Assembly: GCF_900103345.1 (NCBI RefSeq)
Contig: NZ_LT629702.1
Location: 1 to 64,000, forward strand
DNA length: 64,000 nt
Reading direction: 5' to 3'
From: Pseudomonas azotoformans
GTDB taxonomy: Bacteria; Pseudomonadota; Gammaproteobacteria; Pseudomonadales; Pseudomonadaceae
The notes below the pieces were generated by a model. That model searched no databases. It was given only the letters and a program-made list of their open reading frames with translations, and had not been told where the DNA came from. Each line of letters opens with the position of its first letter. The stretch's first letter is position 1. Below are positions 1-8,540 of this stretch, piece after piece. A program made the translations under genes and the position numbers.

Positions 1-65
1 TGCACGAAGCAGCGTTGGCAGTGAATGGCGGCGCCATCCACATCGCCAACCGCAAGAAGCGCTAA
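1..65 (+). CDS. lpdG: Dihydrolipoyl dehydrogenase, C-terminal end (partial)
   Basis: Only the last 20 codons (from base 3) and the TAA stop are present. They encode HEAALAVNGGAIHIANRKKR, which matches the C-terminus of the E3 subunit of the 2-oxoglutarate dehydrogenase complex in Pseudomonas. That flavoenzyme reoxidises the lipoyl group of the E2 subunit and reduces NAD+. The succinyl-CoA synthetase genes lie immediately downstream on the same strand, as expected for the sucAB-lpdG-sucCD cluster, which supports the call despite the short fragment. The isozyme name is inferred from context. Confidence 0.8.
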   Translation, partial: HEAALAVNGGAIHIANRKKR

Positions 66-149
66 GCGAGATAATAAGAAACCACGGCGGAGTTGCCCGT
101 CGTGAGCCTTGCGCGCAAGACTCACCGCGGAATATCCGCTGGACGCAGC

Positions 150-192
150 CTTGCGCAGCTTTACGGGCCTTGAGCCCCGCAAGTTGCGCAAG
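150..192 (+). other. Stem-loop in the lpdG-sucC intergenic region
   Basis: Arms 150-161 and 181-192 pair over 12 bp with one G-U. A second short helix (164-167 with 176-179) can form inside the loop. Two smaller palindromes precede it (108-119, CTTGCGCGCAAG; 127-139, GCGGA-ATA-TCCGC). No T-run follows, so it is unlikely to be an intrinsic terminator. A role in mRNA processing or stability between lpdG and sucC is possible but only inferred. Confidence 0.45.
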
Positions 193-269
193 CAGCAGTC
201 ACAGGTGGCGCGGCACTCATAATGAGCGCAGCGCCGAATGCGCAGTACCTAACGAAGACGGTAAAAAGC

Positions 270-1435
270 ATGAATCTTCACGAGTATCAGGGTAAGCAGC
301 TGTTCGCTGAATACGGCCTGCCAGTTTCCAAGGGCTACGCAGTAGACACCCGGAAGCAGCAGCAGAAGCTTGCGACAAAATCGGCGGCAGCGAGTGGGTT
401 GTCAAAGCCCAGGTCCACGCCGGTGGTCGCGGTAAAGCGGGCGGCGTTAAGCTGGTTCGCAGCAAAGAAGACGCCAAGGCCTTCGCACAGCAGTGGCTGG
501 GCAAGCGTCTGGTGACTTACCAGACTGATGCCAATGGCCAGCCAGTCACCAAGATCCTGGTTGAATCGTGCACTGATATCGCTAAAGAGCTGTACCTGGG
601 CGCTGTCGTTGACCGTTCGAGCCGTCGCATCGTGTTCATGGCTTCCACCGAAGGTGGCGTGGACATCGAGAAGATCGCTCACGAAACCCCAGAAAAAATT
701 CTGAAAGCCACTATCGATCCACTGGTTGGCGCTCAGCCGTTCCAGGGTCGTGAGCTGGCTTTCCAGCTGGGCCTGGAAGGCAAGCAAGTTGCCCAGTTCG
801 CCAAGATCTTCGTCGGTCTGGCCAAACTGTTCCAGGATCACGATCTGGCCCTGCTGGAAGTGAACCCGCTGGTGATCAAGGCTGACGGCGATCTGCACTG
901 CCTGGACGCCAAGATCAACATCGACGCCAACGCCATGTACCGTCAGCCTAAGCTGAAGACTTTCCACGATCCGTCGCAAGACGATCCGCGGGAAGCGCAC
1001 GCTGCCAAGTTCGAACTGAACTACGTAGCCCTGGAAGGCAACATCGGCTGCATGGTCAACGGTGCCGGCCTGGCCATGGGTACCATGGACATCGTCAACC
1101 TGCATGGCGGCAAACCAGCCAACTTCCTCGACGTGGGCGGTGGTGCTACCAAAGAACGCGTGACCGAAGCGTTCAAGATCATCCTGTCCGACTCCAACGT
1201 CGCTGCAGTACTGGTCAACATCTTCGGCGGCATCGTTCGTTGCGACATGATTGCCGAAGGCATCATCGGTGCAGTGAAAGAAGTCGGCGTTAAAATCCCG
1301 GTTGTTGTTCGCCTTGAAGGTAACAACGCTGAACTGGGCGCTAAAGTACTGGCAGAAAGCGGTTTGAACATCATCGCGGCTACCAGCCTGACCGACGCTG
1401 CTCAACAAGTTGTCAAAGCTGCGGAGGGCAAATAA
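270..1435 (+). pseudogene. sucC: Succinyl-CoA synthetase beta subunit (ADP-forming), frameshifted as read
   Basis: SucC forms the ATP-grasp half of succinyl-CoA synthetase, which makes succinate and ATP/GTP in the TCA cycle. The start is ATG 270 ([20 protein letters not shown]). The frame breaks at 348-353: the sequence reads ACACCCGG where the family needs ACACCCCGG (TPEEAAEACDK). Reading then continues in the -1 frame to the TAA at 1433-1435 with a full family-like C-terminus ([21 protein letters not shown]). Restoring one C gives exactly 388 residues, the normal length. sucD starts at 1435, overlapping the stop by one base. Either this is a sequencing or assembly error in a C homopolymer or a real null mutation; the former seems more likely because the rest of the gene is undegraded. 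Confidence 0.88.
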
Positions 1436-2317
1436 TGAGCGTCCTGATCAATAAAGACACCAAAGTTATCTGCCAGGGTATTACCGGTTCGCAAGGTAGT
1501 TTCCCACACCCAGCAAGCCATCGAATACGGCACCAAGATGGTTGGCGGCGTAACGCCAGGCAAAGGCGGCACCGAGCACCTGGGCCTGCCAGTGTTCAAC
1601 ACCGTGAAAGACGCTGTAGCTGCCACTGGCGCCACCGCCAGCGTGATCTACGTTCCAGCTCCTTTCTGCAAGGACTCCATCCTGGAAGCGGCATTCGGCG
1701 GCATCAAGCTGATCGTCTGCATCACCGAAGGCATTCCTACCCTGGACATGCTGGACGCTAAAGTTAAGTGCGACGAACTGGGTGTTACCCTGATCGGCCC
1801 TAACTGCCCAGGCGTGATCACTCCAGGCGAATGCAAGATCGGCATCATGCCAGGTCACATTCACTTGCCAGGCAAAGTCGGTATCGTTTCCCGTTCCGGC
1901 ACCCTGACCTACGAAGCTGTGAAGCAGACCACTGACGCCGGTTTCGGTCAGTCGACTTGCGTCGGCATCGGCGGTGACCCGATCCCAGGCTCCAACTTCA
2001 TCGACATCCTGAAGCTGTTCCAGGAAGACCCGAAGACCGAAGCGATCGTGATGATCGGTGAGATCGGCGGTTCGGCTGAAGAAGAAGCGGCTGCCTACAT
2101 CAAGGCCCACGTAACCAAGCCGGTTGTTTCCTACATCGCTGGTGTGACTGCCCCTGCGGGCAAGCGCATGGGCCATGCTGGCGCAATCATCTCTGGCGGC
2201 AAAGGCACTGCAGACGAGAAATTCGCTGCGCTGCAAGACGCAGGCGTTAAAACCGTGCGTTCGCTGGCAGACATCGGCAAGGCCCTGGCCGAGCTGACCG
2301 GTTGGGCTGTCAAGTAA
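1435..2317 (+). pseudogene. sucD: Succinyl-CoA synthetase alpha subunit, frameshifted as read
   Basis: SucD binds CoA through its N-terminal Rossmann domain and carries the catalytic phosphohistidine, seen here in the GHAGAI motif. Translation starts [23 protein letters not shown], then an extra C at 1503-1505 (TTCCCACAC instead of TTCCACAC) throws it out of frame. The downstream frame resumes the family sequence ([17 protein letters not shown]) and runs to TAA at 2315-2317. Removing one base gives 293 residues, the normal length. The ATG overlaps the sucC stop (TAATG), indicating translational coupling. As with sucC, the lesion sits in a C run and the rest of the gene is intact, so an error in the read sequence is the simplest explanation. 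Confidence 0.88.
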
Positions 2318-2345
2318 GCTCCATGCTTAGTTGACGCCGTACCAA

Positions 2346-2375
2346 CACAAAGGCCACCTTCGGGTGGCCTTTGTG
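2346..2375 (+). terminator. Rho-independent-like hairpin after sucCD
   Basis: A perfect 13-bp stem (2346-2358 with 2363-2375) closes on a TTCG tetraloop, 29 bases after the sucD stop. The right arm contains only a short TTT, so the poly-U part is weak, but the stem is very stable. Confidence 0.7.
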
Positions 2376-2400
2376 CGTTCTGCAGGTTGCTGAAGATCAA

Positions 2401-2493
2401 AATGTGGGAGCGGGCTTGCTCGCGAATGCGGTGTATCAGTTGATGCATTCAGTGCTGACCCACCGCATTCGCGAGCAAGCCCGCTCCCACATT
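2401..2493. repeat. REPIN-type inverted repeat (GTGGGAGCGGGCTTGCTCGCGAA class)
   Basis: Arms 2401-2433 and 2461-2493 are perfect 33-base reverse complements around a 27-base loop. Each arm contains the REP core typical of fluorescent pseudomonads. It lies between the sucCD terminator and brnQ. Confidence 0.85.
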
Positions 2494-2735
2494 CGATTGC
2501 ATTTCAATATTTAGATATGAAAACGCGACATTTGAATGTCGCTTATCGGACAGTACGCCCCGCAACAGTGCGTTCGTCAGCCAATTTCTGTAACCTAGCC
2601 GCCTCTTTATGCGTGTGCATCCCAAAAGGAAGCCTCGCGCTAGACCGGTCGGCCGCCATAAGGGCCGGCAGCATTTCCCTCATCCATAGGGAATCCCTCT
2701 CTAAATTCCGATTCAGTAGTGTGGTATTTCCTCAA
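2494..2735. other. Upstream region of brnQ with no confident gene
   Basis: Part of the gene-poor stretch 2318-2735. It holds a 7-bp hairpin (2525-2531 with 2536-2542, loop TTGA). The brnQ reading frame stays open upstream to 2517, but the translation there is not family-like and lacks a ribosome binding site, so I treat it as untranslated leader. I see no clear promoter or riboswitch. Confidence 0.4.
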
Positions 2736-4049
2736 ATGAAAGTGTTGAAAAGCCAGGACATCCTGGCGCTGGGCTTTATGACTTTTGCCCTGTTCGTGGG
2801 TGCCGGCAACATCATCTTCCCGCCTATCGTTGGTTTGCAGTCCGGGCCTCATGTCTGGATGGCAGCGTTGGGCTTCCTGATCACCGCCGTGGGTTTGCCG
2901 GTGGTCACCGTGATCGCCCTGGCCAAGGTCGGTGGTGGCATGGACGCGTTGAGCAGCCCGATCGGCAAGATCGCCGGTGGCCTGCTGGCGGCGGCGGCGT
3001 ATCTGGCGGTAGGGCCGCTGTTCGCTACCCCGCGTACCGCGACCGTGTCCTTCGAAGTGGGCCTGGCGCCGCTGACCGGCGAAAGCCCGCTGGCGCTGTT
3101 CCTCTACAGCTCGGTGTACTTCCTGGTGGTGTTCTTTGTCTCCCTGTACCCAGGTCGGCTGCTGGACACGGTGGGGCGTTTCCTCGCACCGTTGAAGATC
3201 ATCGCCCTGGCCATCCTCGGTATTGCCGCGTTTGCCTTGCCGGCCGGTGACGTGGGCGTCGCTACCCCGGAATACGTAGCCGCACCGTTTTCCCAAGGCT
3301 TTATCCAGGGTTACCTGACCATGGATACCCTGGGCGCGCTGGTGTTCGGTATCGTGATCGTCAACGCGATTCGCTCCCGTGGCGTCGAATCGCCCAAGCT
3401 GATCACCCGTTACGCAATCATCGCTGGATTGATCGCGGGCGTCGGCCTGGCCCTGGTGTACTTCAGCCTGTTCCGCCTGGGTTCGGGCAGCCATGCCGTG
3501 GCTGCCGGTGCCACTAACGGTGCTGCGGTGCTGCACGCCTATGTGCAACACACCTTTGGCTCCCTGGGCAGCGGCTTCCTGGCTGTGCTGATTTCCCTGG
3601 CGTGCCTGGTGACCGCGGTGGGCCTGACCTGTGCCTGCGCCGAGTACTTCAGCAAAATCCTGCCGCTGTCCTACAAGACCCTGGTGGTGATCCTGGCGCT
3701 GTTCTCGTTGTTCGTGTCGAACCTGGGCCTGACCAAGCTGATTGCCTTCTCGATCCCGGTGCTGACCGCGATCTACCCGCCGTGCATCGTGCTGGTGGCG
3801 CTGAGTTTCTGCAAAGACTTCTGGCAGGAGCAGGGGCGTATCGTTGGCCCGGTGATGCTGGTGTCGTTCATCTTTGGCTGCATCGATGCGCTCAAGGGCG
3901 CTGGCTTGGCGGGCTGGATGCCTTCGCCACTGGCGAACCTGCCATTGAGCGAGCAGGGTCTGGCGTGGCTGGTGCCGTCAGTGATGACGCTGGTCGTGGC
4001 GTTCGGGGTTGATCGGATGCTCGGCAAGCGCAGCGAAGCTATCGCATAA
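2736..4049 (+). CDS. brnQ: Branched-chain amino acid transport system II carrier protein
   Basis: This inner-membrane secondary transporter imports leucine, isoleucine and valine, probably with Na+. The protein is 437 residues and almost wholly hydrophobic, with about twelve membrane segments. It opens [20 protein letters not shown], then [16 protein letters not shown], the diagnostic LIVCS-family N-terminus. The start at 2736 was chosen from family length and this conserved beginning; no strong Shine-Dalgarno is visible. It stands alone, with an intrinsic terminator 27 bases after its stop. High confidence in family; substrate range is inferred from the family. Confidence 0.93.
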   Translation: MKVLKSQDILALGFMTFALFVGAGNIIFPPIVGLQSGPHVWMAALGFLITAVGLPVVTVIALAKVGGGMDALSSPIGKIAGGLLAAAAYLAVGPLFATPRTATVSFEVGLAPLTGESPLALFLYSSVYFLVVFFVSLYPGRLLDTVGRFLAPLKIIALAILGIAAFALPAGDVGVATPEYVAAPFSQGFIQGYLTMDTLGALVFGIVIVNAIRSRGVESPKLITRYAIIAGLIAGVGLALVYFSLFRLGSGSHAVAAGATNGAAVLHAYVQHTFGSLGSGFLAVLISLACLVTAVGLTCACAEYFSKILPLSYKTLVVILALFSLFVSNLGLTKLIAFSIPVLTAIYPPCIVLVALSFCKDFWQEQGRIVGPVMLVSFIFGCIDALKGAGLAGWMPSPLANLPLSEQGLAWLVPSVMTLVVAFGVDRMLGKRSEAIA

Positions 4050-4075
4050 ACCCCTGTTTCCCGCTGTACTGAAAT

Positions 4076-4106
4076 GCCCCGTATCAATCGATATGGGGCT
4101 TTTTTT
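4076..4106 (+). terminator. Intrinsic terminator of brnQ
   Basis: A 10-bp stem (4076-4085 with 4090-4099, one G-U) with loop AATC is followed by seven T residues (4100-4106). Confidence 0.9.
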
Positions 4107-4191
4107 ATGGGTGAACGGCAGTGTCTTTTTCTGTGCACTAACGTCGAACTGACGCAAAAGCGTTTCAGCCCTCTTTCTGCAAAGGACCCGC

Positions 4192-4929
4192 ATGTCGTTC
4201 ATCGAAACCAATCAGATCCACCTGCTTGCCGCCCTGTGGTTCGCCCTTTGCTGGGGCGGCTATACCCGATACGCCATTTGGAAGGCCCGTGACACGGCCT
4301 GCCTCGCCAGCGTGCTGCACCTGTACCGCGAAGACTGGATGCGCCGCATGCTGCTGCGCGACAACCGCATCGCCGACGCCAGTGTGATCGGCAACCTTGA
4401 GCGCAACGCTTCGTTCTTCGCCTCCAGCACGCTGATCATCCTCGCCGGCATTCTCACAGTGTTGGGTGCTTCAGAGCGGGCGGTGTCGTTGCTGGCGGAC
4501 ATACCGATGGTGCAACAGGCGTCCCAAGGCATGTCGGAGATCAAGCTGCTGTGCCTGGCACTGGTGTTCGTCTATGCGTTTTTCACGTTCAGTTGGTGCA
4601 TGCGCCAGTACAACTTCGCGGCGGTGCTGGTCGGCTCGGCGCCGATGATCGGCGAGCGGGACGTGTCGGAGCAGGAGCGCAAGGCATTTGCTCTACGTGC
4701 GGCGCGAGTCATCTCCATGGCCGCCAACCAGTTCAACTTAGGCCTGCGTTCTTATTATTTCGGCATGACCATGCTGGCGTGGTTTGTCAGCCCCTGGCTA
4801 TTCATGTTGATGAGTGCTGGGGTGGTGTTGGTGCTGTATCGGCGGGAGTTTCATTCCGACGTGCTGCAAGTGATGGTGTTTACCCAGACGGATACGCCGC
4901 TGTCGGAACCGGTTAAAGACGCGGTTTGA
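4192..4929 (+). CDS. DUF599 family inner-membrane protein
   Basis: A 245-residue protein with about four hydrophobic segments: roughly residues 9-27 (LLAALWFALCWGGYTRYA), 72-95, 118-138 and 190-220. Between the first and second segments lies a charged stretch with the family-typical YREDWMRRMLLRDNRIADAS. These features match the DUF599 family, which has no assigned biochemical role. Start ATG 4192 gives a complete N-terminus; a weak AAAGGA lies upstream. It is monocistronic, with terminators before and after it. Function unknown. Confidence 0.8.
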   Translation: MSFIETNQIHLLAALWFALCWGGYTRYAIWKARDTACLASVLHLYREDWMRRMLLRDNRIADASVIGNLERNASFFASSTLIILAGILTVLGASERAVSLLADIPMVQQASQGMSEIKLLCLALVFVYAFFTFSWCMRQYNFAAVLVGSAPMIGERDVSEQERKAFALRAARVISMAANQFNLGLRSYYFGMTMLAWFVSPWLFMLMSAGVVLVLYRREFHSDVLQVMVFTQTDTPLSEPVKDAV

Positions 4930-4963
4930 TCAAACCCTCAGGTAAAAAAACACCAGACAAAGT

Positions 4964-4994
4964 AAAGCCCGCTATCTAAGCGGGCTTTCTTTTT
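4964..4994. terminator. Terminator between convergent genes
   Basis: A perfect 10-bp stem (4964-4973 with 4979-4988, loop ATCTA) is followed by CTTTTT on the plus strand. It lies between the DUF599 gene and the convergent lipoprotein gene and may serve both. Confidence 0.85.
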
Positions 4995-5021
4995 GCGGCG
5001 AAGCTACTTCAAACCGCGGTC

Positions 5022-5264
5022 TCAAGAACCGGTAGCAGGTGCTGCTTCTTTTGCGGCGGCCTGGTTCGATTCAGCCTGAGCTTTGGCAGCTTCGGCGTTT
5101 TCTTTCGCCGCGTCGTTCACTTTATCCTGAGCCTTGGCCATATCTTTCTGAGCTTGCTCAGAATGGGCTGCAGCGTCTTGGGCTTTGTCTTCGGATTTCT
5201 TGTCGCAGGCAGCCAGGCCGAGGGCAGCGGCCAGCATCATGGAAATAGCTAAAGTCTTGCGCAT
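5022..5264 (-). CDS. Small alanine-rich lipoprotein
   Basis: An 80-residue protein with a lipoprotein signal: MRKTLAISMMLAAALG, then the lipobox LAAC with Cys20 as the likely lipidated residue. The mature part is Ala/Lys/Glu/Gln-rich with heptad-like spacing (SEQAQKDMAKAQDKVNDA), so it should form a single long helix or coiled coil. A strong AAGGAG lies 8 bases before the ATG. Small helical envelope lipoproteins of this kind recall Lpp/OprI, but the sequence is not OprI and I cannot assign a function. Localisation to the envelope is inferred from the lipobox. Confidence 0.75.
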   Translation of the reverse strand: MRKTLAISMMLAAALGLAACDKKSEDKAQDAAAHSEQAQKDMAKAQDKVNDAAKENAEAAKAQAESNQAAAKEAAPATGS

Positions 5265-5420
5265 GGGTGTTTCTCCTTATTGAAGATATCTACTGGCCTT
5301 TCGAGCATGGCGGTTCGGCATTAGTTCCTTTTATTCGGTAGATATATAAATCGCTGACTAACAGGAACTTTTGCCCTGTCGACCATTCTGCGGATCAACA
5401 CTAATAAGAGTCTGGAACGA

Positions 5421-5897
5421 ATGACCGAAAATCCCCTGTTAGAGCGTGCGACACGCTTTGTTTCGGCCTTGCGCCACTGTCAGGTGCTGGGCATTACCGC
5501 TCATCAGGCCAGCGAGGAGGGCATCACGCTGATCATGCCGTATGCGCCCCATCTGGTCGGCGATCCCCAATCGGGGGTGATTCACGGTGGCGCGCTGACC
5601 TCCCTGATGGACACCGCCTGCGGCATGGCCACCCTGTGCGTATTGCCGGAATTTGAGGTGTGCCCGACCCTCGACCTGCGCGTCGACTACATGCATCCCG
5701 CTACCCCACACAAACCGGTGTACGGCTTCGCCCAATGCTACCGGGTGACCACCGACGTGATCTTCACCCGTGGCTTCGCCTACCAGGATGACCCGCAGCA
5801 ACCCATCGCCCATGTCGTCGGTACATTCATGCGCATGGGCAAACGCCTCAAGGGCACACAAGGACTGGGCAGCACGATCAAGGGAGAGCAGGCATGA
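5421..5897 (+). CDS. PaaI-type hotdog-fold thioesterase (first of a pair)
   Basis: A 158-residue single hotdog domain. The motif GVIHGGALTSLMDTACGMA (about residues 51-69) is the PaaI/4HBT active-site helix with HGG, and DLRVDYMHPA is the following strand that lines the tunnel. Family members hydrolyse acyl- or aryl-CoA thioesters in the cytoplasm; the substrate here is unknown. The stop overlaps the next gene's start (ATGA, 5894-5897), so the two hotdog proteins are probably co-translated and could form a heteromer. Start ATG 5421 has no strong ribosome site; a GGAACG precedes it. Confidence 0.8.
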   Translation: MTENPLLERATRFVSALRHCQVLGITAHQASEEGITLIMPYAPHLVGDPQSGVIHGGALTSLMDTACGMATLCVLPEFEVCPTLDLRVDYMHPATPHKPVYGFAQCYRVTTDVIFTRGFAYQDDPQQPIAHVVGTFMRMGKRLKGTQGLGSTIKGEQA

Positions 5898-6346
5898 CGC
5901 ACCGATTCAAGACCCGCCTGGAGCAGGCCCACGGGCGCGGCGATTACGCAGCGCTGCTCAACCTGATCCCCTACGCCAAGCTGATCGGCATCGAATGCAC
6001 CCGGCTGGGGGATGAGCTGCTGTTTCGCCTGCCGGCCAACAAGGACAATATTGGTAACCCGATATTGCCGGCGCTGCACGGCGGGGTGATCGCAGGCTTC
6101 ATGGAGCTGTCGGCGGCGCTGCACCTGCTGGTGTTCACGGGTTCGCCGGGCATCCCGAAAATCATCGACTTTTCCCTGGATTACCTGCGCACCGGTCAAT
6201 TTCGCGACACCTACGCCAAATGCCAAGTATGGCGCCAGGGCCGGCGGGTGGCGAACGTAGCGATCACCGCCTGGCAGAGCACGGCGGCAGAGCCCATCGC
6301 CACGGCCCGCGCGCATTTTAAGATCGAGGAACCAGGCCACCCTTGA
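5894..6346 (+). CDS. PaaI-type hotdog-fold thioesterase (second of a pair)
   Basis: A 150-residue hotdog domain overlapping the previous gene by four bases. The active-site segment reads ALHGGVIAGFMELSAALHL (about residues 56-74) and is followed by IDFSLDYLRTGQFRDTYA. It differs clearly from its neighbour, so the pair is not a recent duplication. The ribosome site is AGGGAGAG inside the upstream gene (5880-5887). The last bases overlap a sigma-32-like promoter for htpG. The thioesterase activity is inferred from the family; the substrate is unknown. Confidence 0.8.
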   Translation: MTHRFKTRLEQAHGRGDYAALLNLIPYAKLIGIECTRLGDELLFRLPANKDNIGNPILPALHGGVIAGFMELSAALHLLVFTGSPGIPKIIDFSLDYLRTGQFRDTYAKCQVWRQGRRVANVAITAWQSTAAEPIATARAHFKIEEPGHP

Positions 6347-6369
6347 AATCCTGGTCTTAGCCCCCAACT
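6342..6369 (+). promoter_or_regulatory. Sigma-32 (heat-shock) type promoter of htpG
   Basis: CTTGAAA (6342-6348), a 13-base spacer and CCCCAACT (6362-6369) closely fit the RpoH consensus CTTGAAA-N11-15-CCCCATNT. It begins in the stop region of the upstream gene, about 65 bases ahead of the htpG start, as expected for a heat-shock gene. Confidence 0.75.
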
Positions 6370-6435
6370 TTGATGACAACCCGCCGCTAACCCTCTAGGG
6401 CGCGGCCACTGCCATCCAATTGGAGTTTGATGACC

Positions 6436-8340
6436 ATGAGTGTGGAAACTCAAAAGGAAACCCTGGGCTTCCAGACCGAGGTGAAGCAACTGCTGCACCT
6501 CATGATCCATTCGCTGTATTCCAACAAGGAAATCTTCCTTCGCGAATTGATCTCGAACGCCTCTGACGCTGTCGACAAATTACGTTTCGAAGCCCTGTCC
6601 AAGCCTGAGTTGCTGGAAGGTGGCGCCGAACTGAAGATCCGCGTGAGCTTCGACAAGGACGCCAAGACCGTCACGATCGAAGACAACGGTATCGGTATGA
6701 GCCGTGACGATGCGATCGCCCACCTGGGCACCATCGCCAAGTCCGGCACCGCCGATTTCATGAAAAACCTCTCGGGCGACCAGAAGAAAGATTCGCACCT
6801 GATCGGTCAATTCGGCGTGGGCTTCTATTCGGCCTTTATCGTTGCCGACCAGGTTGAAGTGTTCAGCCGCCGTGCCGGCCTCGATGCCAGCGAAGGCGTG
6901 CACTGGTCCTCCAAAGGCGAGGGCGAATTCGAGATCGCCACCGTCGACAAGGCTGACCGTGGTACCCGTATCGTCCTGCACCTGAAGTCCGGTGAAGACG
7001 AATTCGCCGATGGCTGGCGCCTGCGCAACATCGTCAAGAAATACTCCGACCACATCGCTCTGCCGATCGAACTGCCGAAAGAGCAAGCGGCAGCCGAAGG
7101 CGAAGACGCGCCTGCCCAGGAATGGGAAGTGGTCAACCGCGCCAGCGCGCTGTGGACCCGTCCGCGTACCGAGATCAAGGACGAGGAATACCAGGAGTTC
7201 TACAAGCACATCGGTCACGACTACGAAAACCCGCTGAGCTGGAGCCACAACAAGGTCGAAGGCAAGCTGGAGTACAGCTCGCTGCTCTACGTACCGGCCC
7301 GTGCTCCGTTTGACCTGTACCAGCGTGAAGCGCCGAAAGGCCTGAAGCTCTACGTACAGCGCGTGTTCGTGATGGACCAGGCGGAATCGTTCCTGCCGCT
7401 GTACCTGCGCTTCATCAAGGGTGTGGTCGACTCCAACGATCTGTCGCTGAACGTGTCGCGGGAAATCCTGCAGAAAGACCCGATCATCGATTCCATGAAG
7501 TCGGCGCTGACCAAGCGCGTGCTCGACATGCTGGAAAAGCTGGCGAAGAACGAGCCCGAGCAATACAAGGGCTTCTGGAAAAACTTCGGCCAGGTCATGA
7601 AAGAAGGCCCGGCGGAAGATTTCGCCAACAAGGAAAAAATCGCCGGCCTGCTGCGTTTTGCCTCGACGCACGAAGAGGGCGGCGAGCAGGTGGTCTCTTT
7701 GGCCGAGTACCTGGCCCGCGCCAAGGAGGGTCAGGACAAGATCTACTACCTCACCGGCGAAACCTACGCGCAGGTCAAGAACAGCCCGCACCTGGAAGTC
7801 TTCCGCAAGAAAGGCATCGAAGTGCTGCTGCTGACCGACCGTATCGATGAGTGGCTGATGAGCTACCTCAACGAGTTCGACGGCAAATCCTTCGTCGACG
7901 TGGCCCGTGGTGACCTGGACCTGGGTAACCTGGACTCCGAAGAAGAGAAGAAAGAAGCCGAGGAAGTCGCCAAGTCCAAAGAAGGCCTGGTCGAGCGGAT
8001 CAAGGCGTCCCTGGGCGATGCAGTCAGCGAAGTGCGCGTGTCGCACCGCCTGACCGACTCCCCGGCGATCCTGGCCATCGGCGAGCAGGACCTGGGCATG
8101 CAGATGCGCCAGATCCTCGAAGCCAGCGGGCAGAAGGTTCCGGATTCCAAGCCGATCTTCGAATTCAACCCGGCTCACCCGCTGATCGAGAAACTCGACG
8201 GTGAGCAGAGCGAAGAGCGTTTTGGCGACCTGTCGCACATCCTCTTCGACCAGGCAGCCCTGGCCGCCGGCGACAGCCTGAAGGACCCGGCCGCTTATGT
8301 GCGCCGCCTGAACAAGCTGTTGGTTGAACTGTCGGTTTGA
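6436..8340 (+). CDS. htpG: Molecular chaperone HtpG (Hsp90)
   Basis: HtpG is the cytoplasmic bacterial Hsp90, an ATP-dependent dimeric chaperone. The 634-residue protein has the GHKL ATPase domain first ([33 protein letters not shown]), then the middle domain ([11 protein letters not shown]) and a C-terminal dimerisation domain. Length and motifs are canonical. Start ATG 6436 ([13 protein letters not shown]) matches the family; ATG 6430 is an alternative four bases after GGAG, while 6436 sits ten bases after it. The gene stands alone with a sigma-32-type promoter upstream and an intrinsic terminator just after the stop. Confidence 0.97.
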   Translation: MSVETQKETLGFQTEVKQLLHLMIHSLYSNKEIFLRELISNASDAVDKLRFEALSKPELLEGGAELKIRVSFDKDAKTVTIEDNGIGMSRDDAIAHLGTIAKSGTADFMKNLSGDQKKDSHLIGQFGVGFYSAFIVADQVEVFSRRAGLDASEGVHWSSKGEGEFEIATVDKADRGTRIVLHLKSGEDEFADGWRLRNIVKKYSDHIALPIELPKEQAAAEGEDAPAQEWEVVNRASALWTRPRTEIKDEEYQEFYKHIGHDYENPLSWSHNKVEGKLEYSSLLYVPARAPFDLYQREAPKGLKLYVQRVFVMDQAESFLPLYLRFIKGVVDSNDLSLNVSREILQKDPIIDSMKSALTKRVLDMLEKLAKNEPEQYKGFWKNFGQVMKEGPAEDFANKEKIAGLLRFASTHEEGGEQVVSLAEYLARAKEGQDKIYYLTGETYAQVKNSPHLEVFRKKGIEVLLLTDRIDEWLMSYLNEFDGKSFVDVARGDLDLGNLDSEEEKKEAEEVAKSKEGLVERIKASLGDAVSEVRVSHRLTDSPAILAIGEQDLGMQMRQILEASGQKVPDSKPIFEFNPAHPLIEKLDGEQSEERFGDLSHILFDQAALAAGDSLKDPAAYVRRLNKLLVELSV

Positions 8341-8351
8341 CCCTGCTGTAG

Positions 8352-8376
8352 AAAAACCCGCTTCGGCGGGTTTTTT
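8352..8376 (+). terminator. Intrinsic terminator of htpG
   Basis: A 10-bp stem (8352-8361 with 8366-8375) with a TTCG tetraloop ends in a run of T residues (8371-8376). Confidence 0.92.
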
Positions 8377-8391
8377 CGTTCTAACGCTTCA

Positions 8392-8493
8392 CTGTAGGAG
8401 CGAGCTTGCTCGCGAAGAACGTCAACGATAACGCGCCGATCCTGGATACATGCGGTGCCCTTGAGTTTTTCGCGAGCAAGCTCGCTCCTACAG
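8392..8493. repeat. REPIN-type inverted repeat (GTAGGAGCGAGCTTGCTCGCGAA class)
   Basis: Perfect 25-base arms (8392-8416 and 8469-8493) flank a 52-base loop. The head differs (TAGGAGCGAG) from the other copies in the window. Confidence 0.85.
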
Positions 8494-8540
8494 GGGGCAG
8501 GTTGCGACGAATTGATAGTGCACCTCAACTGGAGTAAATG

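Noticed and set aside
222..515. A 97-residue frame at the start of sucC as a separate gene
   Set aside because: It is the sucC N-terminus plus frame-shifted nonsense; the sequence after the frameshift has no family similarity.
2517..2735. A 73-residue N-terminal extension of BrnQ
   Set aside because: Unlike the family, rich in non-membrane sequence, and no ribosome site; the canonical start at 2736 gives the normal length.
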